A stretch of 64,000 nt of DNA, taken from the IMG/VR virus record IMGVR_UViG_3300037826_000038, positions 1 to 64,000 of that record; one strand, written 5' to 3'. Shown in pieces: positions 42,887 through 51,098 of this stretch. A program made the translations under genes and the position numbers. Origin of the DNA: a virus. The notes beneath the pieces are model-generated. The model did no database searches. It was not told where the DNA came from and saw nothing but the letters and a program-made list of their open reading frames with translations. Position 1 is the stretch's first letter. Each line of letters begins with the position of its first letter.

Positions 42887-44236
42887 TTAGGCTCCCCGCC
42901 CCCAGCCCCCTTGCTTGGCTGCCCGGACCGCCATCGCTCCCGCCACTACGCTGTCAGGCGGGTGTCCCCTCCCGTACAGGTCGTCGCGGGTGCAGTAGAC
43001 GTGCTCGTTTCTACAAAACTCAATCTCAGGAGACACAACGCCCCCCTGCTCAATCATCATAATATACTCGCTAAACAGGTTCTGCCGAACCGCCCCCACC
43101 ATCTTATAGCCCCTGGCGTCTACGGTCAAATAGTCATCTACCACATTCCCCACGCCGGTCTTGTCGTGAGCGGCCTTACCCCGGTAGCGGTTGACCCGCT
43201 GGTTAAACCGTTTGACCATCGCGGGCCACGGCTCCCGTCCCCTCCGCTCCCAGGCTACAACCCTCCAGGGTTCAACGTCTGTCCGCAACGTCACGATCAC
43301 CGTCCAGTCCTGGTCCTTGGCCCAGTCCGCGCCGGTTGCGTACCGCGCCCCCCGTTGGGGTTCTTCGATCTCCACATACTGCCCTAACGCCCCATCGTAT
43401 GTACCGAGAGAAGCTTGGAACATCTGCTCCACATACTCGGTCCAGATGGCCCGGTTCTCCGAGGACGGTTCCTGTAGGTCATACTCGGTCTCCCACTGGC
43501 GGGTCGTGACCTCGTTACGCTTGGCCCGGATCTCCGAAGGGAGCAACCAGCCGTCGCTCGTGCTGGTTTCGTGATACGACCACTCGTGAATCGGCCAGCC
43601 CCGGTCCTGAGCGCGTTTGAGTACCTCCGTCATCGTCGCGTCCGGGTAGTGATGCGTGCTCGACAAGACCGTTTGGGCGGGGATAATCACCCGGCGCCCC
43701 TCGGTCCGGGACATAGCCTGCCCCATCGCTGCATCGAGAATGAGCACCGCCATCTCGTCGATCTCATCCATCCGCATCCGTTCGGGGTGCGGACCCCGCG
43801 TGCTCTTGGTTGACGCCATCAGCGCCTGAATGGAGTTCCCCCACACGAACCGGGATACTGTGGTTAAGGGTTCACCTTGCCACAAGTGCGTTGGGGCGTT
43901 GTCCTTCTCGTACAGCTCTTTGCTGATATAGTCCTGCACGTTCTGGCTCTGCGCGCCAGACCCGCCCAGGATTTTAACGTTCGCTTTGAGCGTCAGGGCC
44001 TCCGTCAGCCCCAGTAACGCCAGTAGATAGCTCTTGCCCCCGAACCCACGACTGGCTTTCCAGACCGTGACCCGGCTCCGTGCAAAATACGCATCGGCAA
44101 AGGCGCGCCAGGGTGTCGAATGCCCCGGTATCACCACGGTATCGGGGATGATGGCCCCGAAACAGACCTCTACAAAATCGCGTAGCTGCCTCTCCGTCCG
44201 CAGCGGTATCGGGAAGTTATGCTGAATAACGGCAAT
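42887..44236 (-). CDS. Terminase large subunit
   Basis: The packaging ATPase/nuclease. 'VWKASRGFGGKS' is the Walker A region, 'MRMDEIDEMA' Walker B, and Asp residues in 'YATGADWAKDQDWTV', 'AHDKTGVGNVVDDY' and near 'HPPDSVVAG' fit the RNase H-fold nuclease. The first standard start is GTG 44137 (416 aa). The coding frame clearly extends upstream ('FPIPLRTERQLRDFVEVCFG') to a stop just before 44236 with no ATG, GTG or TTG on the way. An ATT codon at 44236, five bases after GAGGTG, is a candidate rare start (449 aa). Confidence 0.85.
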   Translation of the reverse strand: MAVIQHNFPIPLRTERQLRDFVEVCFGAIIPDTVVIPGHSTPWRAFADAYFARSRVTVWKASRGFGGKSYLLALLGLTEALTLKANVKILGGSGAQSQNVQDYISKELYEKDNAPTHLWQGEPLTTVSRFVWGNSIQALMASTKSTRGPHPERMRMDEIDEMAVLILDAAMGQAMSRTEGRRVIIPAQTVLSSTHHYPDATMTEVLKRAQDRGWPIHEWSYHETSTSDGWLLPSEIRAKRNEVTTRQWETEYDLQEPSSENRAIWTEYVEQMFQASLGTYDGALGQYVEIEEPQRGARYATGADWAKDQDWTVIVTLRTDVEPWRVVAWERRGREPWPAMVKRFNQRVNRYRGKAAHDKTGVGNVVDDYLTVDARGYKMVGAVRQNLFSEYIMMIEQGGVVSPEIEFCRNEHVYCTRDDLYGRGHPPDSVVAGAMAVRAAKQGGWGRGA

Positions 44237-44238
44237 GG

Positions 44239-44691
44239 CTACACCTCATCGTCAGGGACGTGCTCGTAGACACTAACCACGTTCCCCTCGTAGGGTTGCT
44301 CACCAGACGGGTCCGTGGGTGCGATTTTGACCGGCCTGTCCAATCCCAGCAGTTCGCGCCGAGCCTTCTGAATATGTCGTACCTCGGTCAAGTCCCCGTC
44401 GCGCCACGCCTGGATTTCTAACTCCTCATAGGTGGCTAGGGTTTCCTCGATCCACGCCGACGCCGCCTTGACCCGCGCCTCGCGCCACTCCTCTTTGATC
44501 GCCTCGACGTCACTCTGGACGGTTCCCAAACTGTACGGTCTCCCGGTGTCCGGGTTGCGCATACCACCGTCTTTGACCGGGCGTGCCAGCGCCGCTTGTA
44601 TCTGACGCCGGGTGATGCGCGGATTGCGCCGGAGCAGGGACGCCACCAGATTGCGCCTGCGGTCCATAATCAGTGCGGTGTTCGTGGGCAT
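44239..44691 (-). CDS. Terminase small subunit-like protein
   Basis: 150 residues. The N-terminal HTH ('NLVASLLRRNPRITRRQIQAAL') and coiled-coil centre ('EAIKEEWREARVKAASAWIEETLATYEELE') fit small terminases. Ends a few bases before the TerL frame begins. It recognises the packaging site, which is not identifiable here. Confidence 0.7.
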   Translation of the reverse strand: MPTNTALIMDRRRNLVASLLRRNPRITRRQIQAALARPVKDGGMRNPDTGRPYSLGTVQSDVEAIKEEWREARVKAASAWIEETLATYEELEIQAWRDGDLTEVRHIQKARRELLGLDRPVKIAPTDPSGEQPYEGNVVSVYEHVPDDEV

Positions 44692-44709
44692 CGTTCAGCT
44701 CCTATACGT

Positions 44710-45372
44710 TCAGTTGGCGAAGGTGTCCGTCAACGTCGCAAACGTCCGGTCAATATGGTTCTGTCGGTTAGAAACTAGATAGATTAGAGGGAGAGAAAGA
44801 AGGGTGACCGCGGCCTTGAACACGATTTGGCCCTGAACGAGGCTCCACAGCCCGGAAACGGGCATCGTTCCGGCAAAGGCCAGGGCCGCAAAGACAAACG
44901 AGTCTACGGGGAGAGAGATGGTGTTGCTGGCAAGAACCCGCATCCACTGTTCGCGGTTGGTGAAATGCTTGGCAAAGACCTGATAGACCCCGGTGTCCAT
45001 GATTTGGCTGATTAACTCGGCCACAATGGACGCCACAGCGATGCGGGGCACGATTCCTAAGACAAGAGAGAATGCCTCTTGGTTGGGCCAAAATGTAGCC
45101 GGGGGCAGGCCAATGGCTAGGAAAAAGTAGGCTACCATAAACAGGTTAGCAACCGCAGCCATGACAATAGCCGCGATAGCCCACTGGGCACCGAGGCGTT
45201 TATGGAGCAGGTCACGCCACGTAAACGTCAGGGCGAAGATCAAGGTCCCCGCTGGCATCGACAGCCCGAAGAGCGTGAACTGCTTGGCTGCCGTGACGTC
45301 CGCCGTTAGTTGAAAGGTTACGTACAAAGAAATGAGAATCACCGCCGTCCAAATCGCCTTATCGCGTTTCAT
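44710..45372 (-). CDS. yhhQ: Queuosine-precursor transporter (YhhQ/VUT family)
   Basis: 220 residues, about six membrane spans. 'TADVTAAKQFTLFGLSMPAGTLIF', 'TWRDLLHKRLG', 'RIAVASIVAELISQIMDTGVYQ' and 'ASNTISLPVDSFVFAALAFAG' are signatures of the YhhQ family, which imports preQ0/preQ1-type 7-deazaguanines. The final stretch 'RTFATLTDTFAN' is unremarkable. Next to the QueF-like gene, which supports a 7-deazaguanine role. Confidence 0.8.
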   Translation of the reverse strand: MKRDKAIWTAVILISLYVTFQLTADVTAAKQFTLFGLSMPAGTLIFALTFTWRDLLHKRLGAQWAIAAIVMAAVANLFMVAYFFLAIGLPPATFWPNQEAFSLVLGIVPRIAVASIVAELISQIMDTGVYQVFAKHFTNREQWMRVLASNTISLPVDSFVFAALAFAGTMPVSGLWSLVQGQIVFKAAVTLLSLPLIYLVSNRQNHIDRTFATLTDTFAN

Positions 45373-45376
45373 TGAG

Positions 45377-45709
45377 TCAACTCCCTTCGTGAATGATCGT
45401 CACACTGGCGGGGGCGTGAACTTGGGTTTCGGCGTGGATATAAATCCGAATCGGAGTCTGCTCCCCCAGCACCTCTACCAATTTGTCCATGATTATCGCC
45501 GCCAAGCCCTCGATGGTTGTGTGGGTCTGACTGATTTCTTTCAGCCACGATTCAAACGCCTCAAACTCAAGGAGTTTGTCGTTAGGGACATAACTGATTT
45601 GAGCCTGCCCCTGAAACGGGGCATCCCCCTCTACGCAGATCGCGGAAACTGTGGGGTTGAACGTCACCTCGTCTAGATTATATGGGTTGTCTATGGTAAG
45701 TTTGCTCAT
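45377..45709 (-). CDS. QueF-like T-fold protein
   Basis: 110 residues, the length of a single T-fold unit. By comparison with my memory of Bacillus QueF, the catalytic Cys ('SAICVEG') and the substrate-binding Glu ('HTTIEGL') are kept and 'ISYVPNDKLLEF' matches 'ISYIPDEKMVES'. The catalytic Asp position reads Phe and the ESKSLK signature is EFEAFE. It may therefore bind a 7-deazaguanine without reducing it, or be a related transferase. The start overlaps the ParB-like gene. Confidence 0.6.
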   Translation of the reverse strand: MSKLTIDNPYNLDEVTFNPTVSAICVEGDAPFQGQAQISYVPNDKLLEFEAFESWLKEISQTHTTIEGLAAIIMDKLVEVLGEQTPIRIYIHAETQVHAPASVTIIHEGS

Positions 45710-46131
45710 TATGACCTCCCTATCATATCAACATAAGGAGGTATCAAAATCCCCCCCCCGGCTAACGTGGTAGCATTGTGGTCCACCCCGTAGGCTTCGG
45801 CGGCGGCCTCGCTGGCTGCGTCAACGCCAAAGAGGACAGGGACCAACCACACCCCGTCCTCTGTCACCGCAATTCCCCTCGGTGGGGGAATGGCCTCACG
45901 GCGCATCTTTGCCAGTGCCTCCATCCGTCCGTTGCCCTCCACAATGCCCCCGCGTCCGTCGTTCAGCACCGGCTCAAACTTGGGCGGGTCCTTGAAGCCA
46001 TGGGTCTCAAACGACTCAATTAGTTTGGGTATGTCGTGGAGTTTCTTGTTATCCTCCCAAACCAACGCCAAGTCCAGGGGGATATACTCAACGCGCAGAC
46101 GTTCGTTCTCAGTTGGGTCTTGGATGGTCAT
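45709..46131 (-). CDS. ParB/sulfiredoxin-like domain protein
   Basis: 140 residues. 'EYIPLDLALVWEDNKKLHDIPKLIES' followed by 'IVEGNGRMEALAKM' is the ParB N-terminal nuclease/CTPase-type motif (E-G-N/H-x-R). No HTH, so not a partition ParB. Such proteins occur with phage DNA-modification genes; here it directly precedes the QueF-like gene and overlaps it by one base. Confidence 0.7.
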   Translation of the reverse strand: MTIQDPTENERLRVEYIPLDLALVWEDNKKLHDIPKLIESFETHGFKDPPKFEPVLNDGRGGIVEGNGRMEALAKMRREAIPPPRGIAVTEDGVWLVPVLFGVDAASEAAAEAYGVDHNATTLAGGGILIPPYVDMIGRS

Positions 46132-46568
46132 TGATGGGTGTCCGGGTCCTTGCGTCCCTTGAGGTATCTATCCCACGCATCCAACGCCTCTTGCTCGGAA
46201 ACCTCTCCGGCAAGCAACTGGGCAATAAGCTCGCGCTCCCGGCGCTTGCGGGGCAGGAACGGATTGACGGTCTGGTAGGTGGCCTCACCACCGAAGATGA
46301 ATAGCACCCAGGACGACCCCAACCCCATCAGGGTATAAATGTCAAAGGTGTCCCCTAGCCCCAAGTCAAGGGCGGTGAAATAGTGGAGCAGTCCCAGCGC
46401 CCCGGCCAGCACCAGCCCAACCCAGCCCCGGATTGCCCGCTTGTTCTCCTGCGTGACGTGCTCCCAAACCCGCGCCAGCGGAGGCACCAACTCGATCAGC
46501 AAACTCAAGATAACGGCAAACAGTGTCGATATGATCGGGGTTAATTCCAAGGTGTCCGTAATCTCCAT
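46128..46568 (-). CDS. Holin-like membrane protein
   Basis: 146 residues with membrane segments at about 10-30, 48-68 and 78-98, and a charged C-terminal helix ('RERELIAQLLAGEVSEQEALDAW'). It resembles phage holin-type proteins. First gene of the late operon after the promoter at 46655; AGGAGAT precedes the start. Confidence 0.55.
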   Translation of the reverse strand: MEITDTLELTPIISTLFAVILSLLIELVPPLARVWEHVTQENKRAIRGWVGLVLAGALGLLHYFTALDLGLGDTFDIYTLMGLGSSWVLFIFGGEATYQTVNPFLPRKRRERELIAQLLAGEVSEQEALDAWDRYLKGRKDPDTHQ

Positions 46569-46626
46569 CGGTCTATCTCCTATCTGTGTGAGGGAACGGT
46601 CTCTTGTCCGTCAACCTTTCGTGTTC

Positions 46627-46655
46627 AGTATATCAAAGGTTTGTGACATTCGCAA
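46627..46655 (-). promoter_or_regulatory. Minus-strand late promoter 1
   Basis: On the minus strand TTGCGA (46655-46650), 17-base spacer, TATACT (46632-46627), about 60 bases before the holin-like start. The gap 46569-46848 holds only this promoter, the plus-strand operator-promoter block and leaders. Confidence 0.7.
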
Positions 46656-46713
46656 GTTATGGAGGTTAAACCAGAAAACTCCTTGCTTTAGCGGGGGGAG
46701 TAGTCACAGGCTT

Positions 46714-46808
46714 AGTACCTGAATACTATATGTCCCCAGGGCAGTTTTAGGCAATTTGTGAAATTGCCCTATTTGCCCCTTGACTTTATAATGTTTTAGG
46801 GTTATAAT
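46714..46808 (+). promoter_or_regulatory. Strong promoter with nested operators
   Basis: TTGACT (46780-46785), 17 bases, TATAAT (46803-46808). Upstream lies the perfect inverted repeat GGCAATTTGTGAAATTGCC (46750-46768), and further up TAGTA-N6-TACTA (from 46714). Nearly identical to 54073-54168. Probably an early promoter controlled by a repressor bound upstream. Confidence 0.85.
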
Positions 46809-46848
46809 GTAAGTGAGTTAAGTAAACACTACACACCGGGAGGACAAA

Positions 46849-47148
46849 ATGTACGGAACACGAAAACCCAGAAGCCGGACCTTGAAGCAAGCCAAAGACG
46901 CAGACGGAAAAACGGTCAAGGTTGGAGAGAAAGTGTTTTTCAAAGAGGACATCGAGGGCGAGGGATGCATACTCAAAATTGAGGTTAAGTACAGTTCGTT
47001 CGGTACAAGCCGGACCACCTTCTACCTTGGGAACCACCCCACCGACCCCACTTACGAGCCTTGGCACCGGATGGCTTACGACGACGATTGGGACCTGAAA
47101 TGTGCGGTAGTTGCAACCACCACAGTTCACAAGATTGATTGGAAGTGA
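46849..47148 (+). CDS. Unknown 99-aa early protein
   Basis: ATG 46849 after ACCGGGAGG, first gene behind the strong promoter at 46780. Basic N-terminus, then a beta-rich domain resembling small SH3-like barrels ('KTVKVGEKVFFKEDIEGEGCILKIEV'). Function unknown; expression early in infection is likely from the promoter. Confidence 0.65.
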   Translation: MYGTRKPRSRTLKQAKDADGKTVKVGEKVFFKEDIEGEGCILKIEVKYSSFGTSRTTFYLGNHPTDPTYEPWHRMAYDDDWDLKCAVVATTTVHKIDWK

Positions 47149-47161
47149 CCTACTTGGAGGG

Positions 47162-47187
47162 GGCTGGTTAAACACCAGCCTCGGTTT
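47162..47187 (+). terminator. Rho-independent terminator
   Basis: GGCTGGT/ACCAGCC stem with loop TAAAC, and TTTTT after TCGG. Directly followed by operator copy 5. Confidence 0.8.
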
Positions 47188-47189
47188 TT

Positions 47190-47207
47190 GGTTTATGTGT
47201 GTAAACC
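47190..47207 (+). promoter_or_regulatory. Palindromic operator-like element, copy 5
   Basis: GGTTTA-TGTGTG-TAAACC, abutting the T-run and seven bases before the GGGAGG site of the next gene. Confidence 0.7.
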
Positions 47208-47227
47208 ATACACAGGGAGGAACCGAG

Positions 47228-47422
47228 ATGAAACGCTTTTTCTGTACGTGCGCAGCCTGTGGAAAACAAATGGAAGAATGTCGGGAGATACCGTTGTGCG
47301 AGGGGTGCGAGCAGGTAGACCGCGACCGCCAGGACGAGCACCAGATGTATCAGGACCTGAGGTACGATGGGGGGCGAGGATACAGTGCTCAACCCCACCA
47401 CCTTGACCCTCTCCCCTTCTAG
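47228..47422 (+). CDS. Small zinc-ribbon protein
   Basis: 64 residues from ATG 47228. 'CTCAACGKQ' and 'CREIPLCEGCEQ' provide a four-Cys metal site. Remainder charged. Behind operator copy 5, and followed by the terminator at 47448. Role unknown. Confidence 0.6.
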   Translation: MKRFFCTCAACGKQMEECREIPLCEGCEQVDRDRQDEHQMYQDLRYDGGRGYSAQPHHLDPLPF

Positions 47423-47447
47423 TATCCCTAGAAAACCCAAGTATCCC

Positions 47448-47478
47448 AAAGCCCCCTTGAACGCTAAGGGGGCTTTTT
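47448..47478 (+). terminator. Rho-independent terminator
   Basis: 11-bp stem AAAGCCCCCTT/AAGGGGGCTTT, seven-base loop, T-run. A partial palindrome (GGTTTA...TATAAC) follows at 47479. Confidence 0.9.
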
Positions 47479-47498
47479 GGTTTATAAGCATATAACGT

Positions 47499-47527
47499 TT
47501 GACATTTATAAGCGGATGATTTATAAT
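47499..47527 (+). promoter_or_regulatory. Consensus sigma-70 promoter
   Basis: TTGACA (47499-47504), 17 bases, TATAAT (47522-47527), a perfect consensus match. Drives the Phd-like gene 40 bases downstream. Unlike the other strong promoters it has no GGCAATTT operator. Confidence 0.85.
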
Positions 47528-47567
47528 GTTAGTATCTTTCACTCACAGAACAGACAGGAGACAATCT

Positions 47568-47948
47568 ATGGATAACCGAGACATGCTAGCCCTACACACC
47601 GGCGACATTTCTCTTAGCACAGCCCATCACAGACTAGGCAAAGTCCTTGACAGTATCGTGACGGAGAACCGGGTTGTGCGCGTGGTCAACGGTCACACCG
47701 GGGAACCGGAGGCGTTTATCGTTTCACCTGAGGTGATCGAGACCCTGGCCGAAGGAGGCTCCCTGCGTGACCTGTTCCCGGTCACCGCCCAGGACATTCT
47801 CAATCACATGGCCCACCTACGGGACACCGAGGGTGATGATGCCGCCGTTGCATACTGGGAGAGCCTTGACCCGGATGCTAGAGAGCTGGTCCGGGTCTGG
47901 TGGGAAACCCAACGCAATGCGGTTGGGATGGTTGTTGACGGGGAATAA
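47568..47948 (+). CDS. Phd/YefM-like protein
   Basis: 126 residues. Residues 14-55 ('SLSTAHHRLGKVLDSIVTENRVVRVVNGHTGEPEAFIVSPEVIETL') follow the Phd/YefM antitoxin fold, a DNA-binding dimer that represses its own promoter. The C-terminal half is helical. No toxin gene adjoins, so it may be an orphan regulator or a phage-borne antitoxin against a host toxin. Confidence 0.6.
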   Translation: MDNRDMLALHTGDISLSTAHHRLGKVLDSIVTENRVVRVVNGHTGEPEAFIVSPEVIETLAEGGSLRDLFPVTAQDILNHMAHLRDTEGDDAAVAYWESLDPDARELVRVWWETQRNAVGMVVDGE

Positions 47949-47987
47949 TGGTTTACACCAACCCATTTGATTAGAAAGGAGATTGCT

Positions 47988-48797
47988 ATGGGAGTCGTAG
48001 GATTTGACCTTGAGATTTACAAGGAGCTGCCGGGTGGGGACTGGCGGCCCCACCGCCCCCTCGGGATCACGTGCGCCGCCATCGTAGGGGAGAGTGATTC
48101 TGGCGGGGAGATCGTGTCGGTATTCCCCGATGACCCGGAGTGGACGTTCAACCAGATGCCTACCCATCAGGCTGAGGAACTGGCGGTGGAACTGGTGATG
48201 AACCACGACCAGGGCAACCGGCTGGTGACGTGGAACGGGCTGGGCTTTGACTTCCCGGTGTTGCTCGACGCCGTGGAGAGCCAGGGGCTCCGGCGACGAC
48301 TGGCTGAGATAGCCTTGGACCATATCGACATGGCATTTGTGATGCTGTGCGATAAGGGGTTTATGATATCCCTCAATAAGGCGGCTCAGGGGCTGGGGCT
48401 GTCCGGGAAGACCGAGGGTATGTCGGGCTCGCTGGCTCCGATCCTTTGGAACAAGCCGGAGCGGGGACTGACGGTCAACGAGCAATATGCCATCGACGCC
48501 CTGCACGTGGAGCCGGGCACCCAGGAGGCGCGAGACTTATGCCTTGAATACGTGACCCAGGATTCACGCGCCACCTACGAGGTCTATCAAGCGTTGGTCG
48601 AGGATGGGGCGCTGTTCTGGGAGACACGGCGGGGTACGCAGAGCAAGTATCCGTGGGTGCCCTTTATCACGAACGGTCACCTCCCTACCTGCCGGGAAGC
48701 CTACCAGACGGAGGAGCCGGATACCAGTTGGATGACGGACCCGTGGCCCCGGGAAAGATTTATCGGGTGGGCATTGGAGATGGTCAATGACAACTGA
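47988..48797 (+). CDS. DEDD-family 3'-5' exonuclease
   Basis: 269 residues from ATG 47988 (AAAGGAG upstream). 'VVGFDLEIYKEL' gives the first Asp-Glu pair, 'LVTWNGLGFDFPVL' the second motif, and 'YVTQDSRATYEVYQAL' the third Asp, as in PolB-like/RNase T-type exonucleases. A stand-alone proofreading or recombination nuclease for phage replication. Its stop overlaps the next start by 11 bases. Confidence 0.75.
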   Translation: MGVVGFDLEIYKELPGGDWRPHRPLGITCAAIVGESDSGGEIVSVFPDDPEWTFNQMPTHQAEELAVELVMNHDQGNRLVTWNGLGFDFPVLLDAVESQGLRRRLAEIALDHIDMAFVMLCDKGFMISLNKAAQGLGLSGKTEGMSGSLAPILWNKPERGLTVNEQYAIDALHVEPGTQEARDLCLEYVTQDSRATYEVYQALVEDGALFWETRRGTQSKYPWVPFITNGHLPTCREAYQTEEPDTSWMTDPWPRERFIGWALEMVNDN

Positions 48798-49434
48798 ACT
48801 TCCCATCCTGTATAACTCATTCTCGATGCGTGCGTTCCTCGCTGACCGGAAACGGGAGACGCGCCGGGCCATCACCCCGCAGCCGTGGTTGGCTAACAAC
48901 CTATGGCATTATAGTCCCAACAAGAAGGCTGTGGGGTTGACCGGAGAGGCTTTGCTTGACGGACCGTACGAGTACAACGTCTGGCCCAACGATCAGGCCT
49001 ACTCCCTGGCAATGGTGCGCTATTGTCCTTACGGACAGCGGGGAGGCAGGGTGTGGGGGCGTGAGTCGTGGATCCTTCTTGAGATCGACGCCCCCACCTA
49101 CCGCATCCAGTACACTGCCGACAAGACCCAGGCAGTGATCCACTGTGACCGGGAGCTTGACGTGCTCACTACAACAGGTCCCAAGCCGGGCATCTTTATG
49201 CCCCGCGAGTTCTCACGGATCACCCATGAACTTGTCAACGTGCGCGCCGAACGGCTCCACGAGATCACCCGCGAAGGGGCGCTAGCCGAGGGAATCGAGC
49301 CGATACCACAACTTCAGGGTGAGGCCATTCAAGCGTATGGGGCACTATGGGACGCGATCAATTTTAGCCGGGGCTACGGGTGGAAGGATAACCCGTGGGT
49401 GTGGGTACTACAACTAGGAGAGTGGATTGTATGA
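48787..49434 (+). CDS. ASCH/morphogenetic-type phage protein
   Basis: 215 residues. 'PILYNSFSMRAFLADRKRETRR', 'CPYGQRGGRVWGRESW', 'VRAERLHEITREGALAEGI' and 'WDAINFSRGYGWKDNPWVWVL' match the widespread phage family annotated as morphogenetic or ASCH-like proteins, which probably bind RNA or modified nucleotides. Actual role unknown. Confidence 0.7.
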   Translation: MTTELPILYNSFSMRAFLADRKRETRRAITPQPWLANNLWHYSPNKKAVGLTGEALLDGPYEYNVWPNDQAYSLAMVRYCPYGQRGGRVWGRESWILLEIDAPTYRIQYTADKTQAVIHCDRELDVLTTTGPKPGIFMPREFSRITHELVNVRAERLHEITREGALAEGIEPIPQLQGEAIQAYGALWDAINFSRGYGWKDNPWVWVLQLGEWIV

Positions 49435-50081
49435 ATGTCAAACTACTGAGCATCACCCCAAACGCCGATGAACTGATTGAGCACGCCGGGCGGGTATGTC
49501 ACCAGTCCAACGAACTTGATGGTACGGATACAGAAACGTTTATCCGGTATCTGGTTAAAGTGGGACATGAGAGTGTAATTGAGCACGCCACAGCTACGTT
49601 CGAGATCAGCGGGATCAGCCGGGCGTGCAGTCACCAGCTTGTCCGGCACCGCATCGCGTCGTACTCCCAGGAGAGCCAGCGGTACGTCGATATGTCTGAC
49701 CCCGAATACGTGATGCCCCCTACCATTGAGGACGACGCTGAGGCGCTGGAGACCTTTACGGAACTGTGCTATCACGTCACACGCCTCTATCGCGAACTGC
49801 GTGAGTTGGGTATTCCCAAGGAGGACGCCCGGTTCGTGCTGCCCAACGCCACCGCAACCCGTATCGTGGTCACGATGAACTTCCGGGAACTGCTCCACTT
49901 CTTCAGGCTGCGTACTACACCGCACGCCCAGTGGGAAATCCGTTGGGTTGCACTGTGGATGCTGGACCTACTTGGGACACAGAGTGTCATTTTCTACGAT
50001 TTTCTGGCACGGTTTATCGACTATCACCCTGACCTGTATCAACAATACCTCGGCCGGAGGACCCACTATGAAGCGCAGTAA
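49431..50081 (+). CDS. thyX: Flavin-dependent thymidylate synthase
   Basis: 216 residues from ATG 49431 (ATGA overlap). The ThyX signature 'RHRIASYSQESQRY' (RHRxxSxxxxSxRY) and 'ESVIEHATATFEISGISRACSHQLVRH' are clear. Converts dUMP to dTMP with FAD/NADPH and methylene-THF, supplying thymidylate for phage replication. Length is normal for the family. Confidence 0.9.
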   Translation: MNVKLLSITPNADELIEHAGRVCHQSNELDGTDTETFIRYLVKVGHESVIEHATATFEISGISRACSHQLVRHRIASYSQESQRYVDMSDPEYVMPPTIEDDAEALETFTELCYHVTRLYRELRELGIPKEDARFVLPNATATRIVVTMNFRELLHFFRLRTTPHAQWEIRWVALWMLDLLGTQSVIFYDFLARFIDYHPDLYQQYLGRRTHYEAQ

Positions 50082-50880
50082 GATCGAGTGGACGGACTAT
50101 TCAGGTGGCTACGCTAACATCGTCTGGCGGGGTTCTGAGGACTCCGACTGCAAATGCTCACCGGGGTGCGCGAACTGCTATGTTGACCGCATCACTGCCC
50201 GCGCCGGGGACCGCTGGCCGCACCTAACCCAGTTTCACCCCGACAAACTGGACAAACTGGCACGCTGTCAGCCCCGTCCCGGTAAGACCCCGTATCGTCG
50301 AGGTCCGGGCAGCAAGCCCATGGTCTTTGTTGTAGACATCGGGGACCTTTTTCACCGGCGCGTCCCCCAGTGGTTTATCCACAAGTCACTGGATACGTTT
50401 TATGTCCGTAACGACATCACATGGCAGTTACTCACCAAACGCCCGGACCGTATGTATGACGAGATCGAAGCGTGGCTGACGGTCAATGCTCTAAATGAGT
50501 TGCCGGATTGGATATGGGCCGGTGTGACCGTGGAAAACCAAGACTGTGCGGCAGACCGCATCAATCCATTTTCGGCACTGAGAGCAGCGGTGCGGTGGGT
50601 GTCTTATGAGCCAGCGCTGGGTGACATCTACTGGGCCGGTTGGGAGTTTGTGGACTGGCTGGTGGCTGGGGGAGAGTCCGGTGCTGATGCCCGGCCCGCG
50701 TCTGTGGTATGGTTCCGCAACGCCCGTGACTGGGCGTTGGAAAACGGGATCGACTTCTTCTTCAAACAGTGGGGGGAATGGGCACCCACAGGGGACAATT
50801 CGATGATGCTCAAGCGTGTTGGGCGGTATGATGCAGGGTGTGAGTTGGACGGGAGAGAATGGAGGGAGTTTCCGAGATGA
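50068..50880 (+). CDS. Phage Gp37/Gp68-like (DUF5131) protein
   Basis: 270 residues from ATG 50068. 'KIEWTDYSGGYANIVWR' then 'CKCSPGCANCYVDRI' (CxCxxxCxxC cluster), 'MVFVVDIGDLFHRRVPQWFI', 'WQLLTKRPDRM' and 'GGESGADARP' match the Gp37/Gp68 family, a radical-SAM-like fold of unproven reaction, common in phages. Confidence 0.8.
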   Translation: MKRSKIEWTDYSGGYANIVWRGSEDSDCKCSPGCANCYVDRITARAGDRWPHLTQFHPDKLDKLARCQPRPGKTPYRRGPGSKPMVFVVDIGDLFHRRVPQWFIHKSLDTFYVRNDITWQLLTKRPDRMYDEIEAWLTVNALNELPDWIWAGVTVENQDCAADRINPFSALRAAVRWVSYEPALGDIYWAGWEFVDWLVAGGESGADARPASVVWFRNARDWALENGIDFFFKQWGEWAPTGDNSMMLKRVGRYDAGCELDGREWREFPR

Positions 50881-51092
50881 CGTGGCAAATGGTACTGGTA
50901 TGGATAGCAGCAATGATTATCGTGGCTTTGACAAGCTATGGTTTCGGGTATTTTCGGGGGCTGGGTGAGGGGTTTGCGGGCGGTATCGAATCGTGCCGCG
51001 AGATACAGGTTTACGGACAAATCATGTCTGGGTATATGGACACAGACACCGAACCCGACGTACCTGACGAGCAGCGTTGGGATTGTGGGTAA
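50877..51092 (+). CDS. Small single-span membrane protein
   Basis: 71 residues from ATG 50877 (ATGA overlap). One N-terminal transmembrane helix (about 4-24), then a Gly-rich and acidic cytosolic or periplasmic tail. Function unknown. Confidence 0.6.
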   Translation: MTWQMVLVWIAAMIIVALTSYGFGYFRGLGEGFAGGIESCREIQVYGQIMSGYMDTDTEPDVPDEQRWDCG

Positions 51093-51098
51093 GAATTT

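Noticed and set aside
42887-44236. Intein or intron in the terminase
   Set aside because: Length and motif order are normal, with no inserted block.
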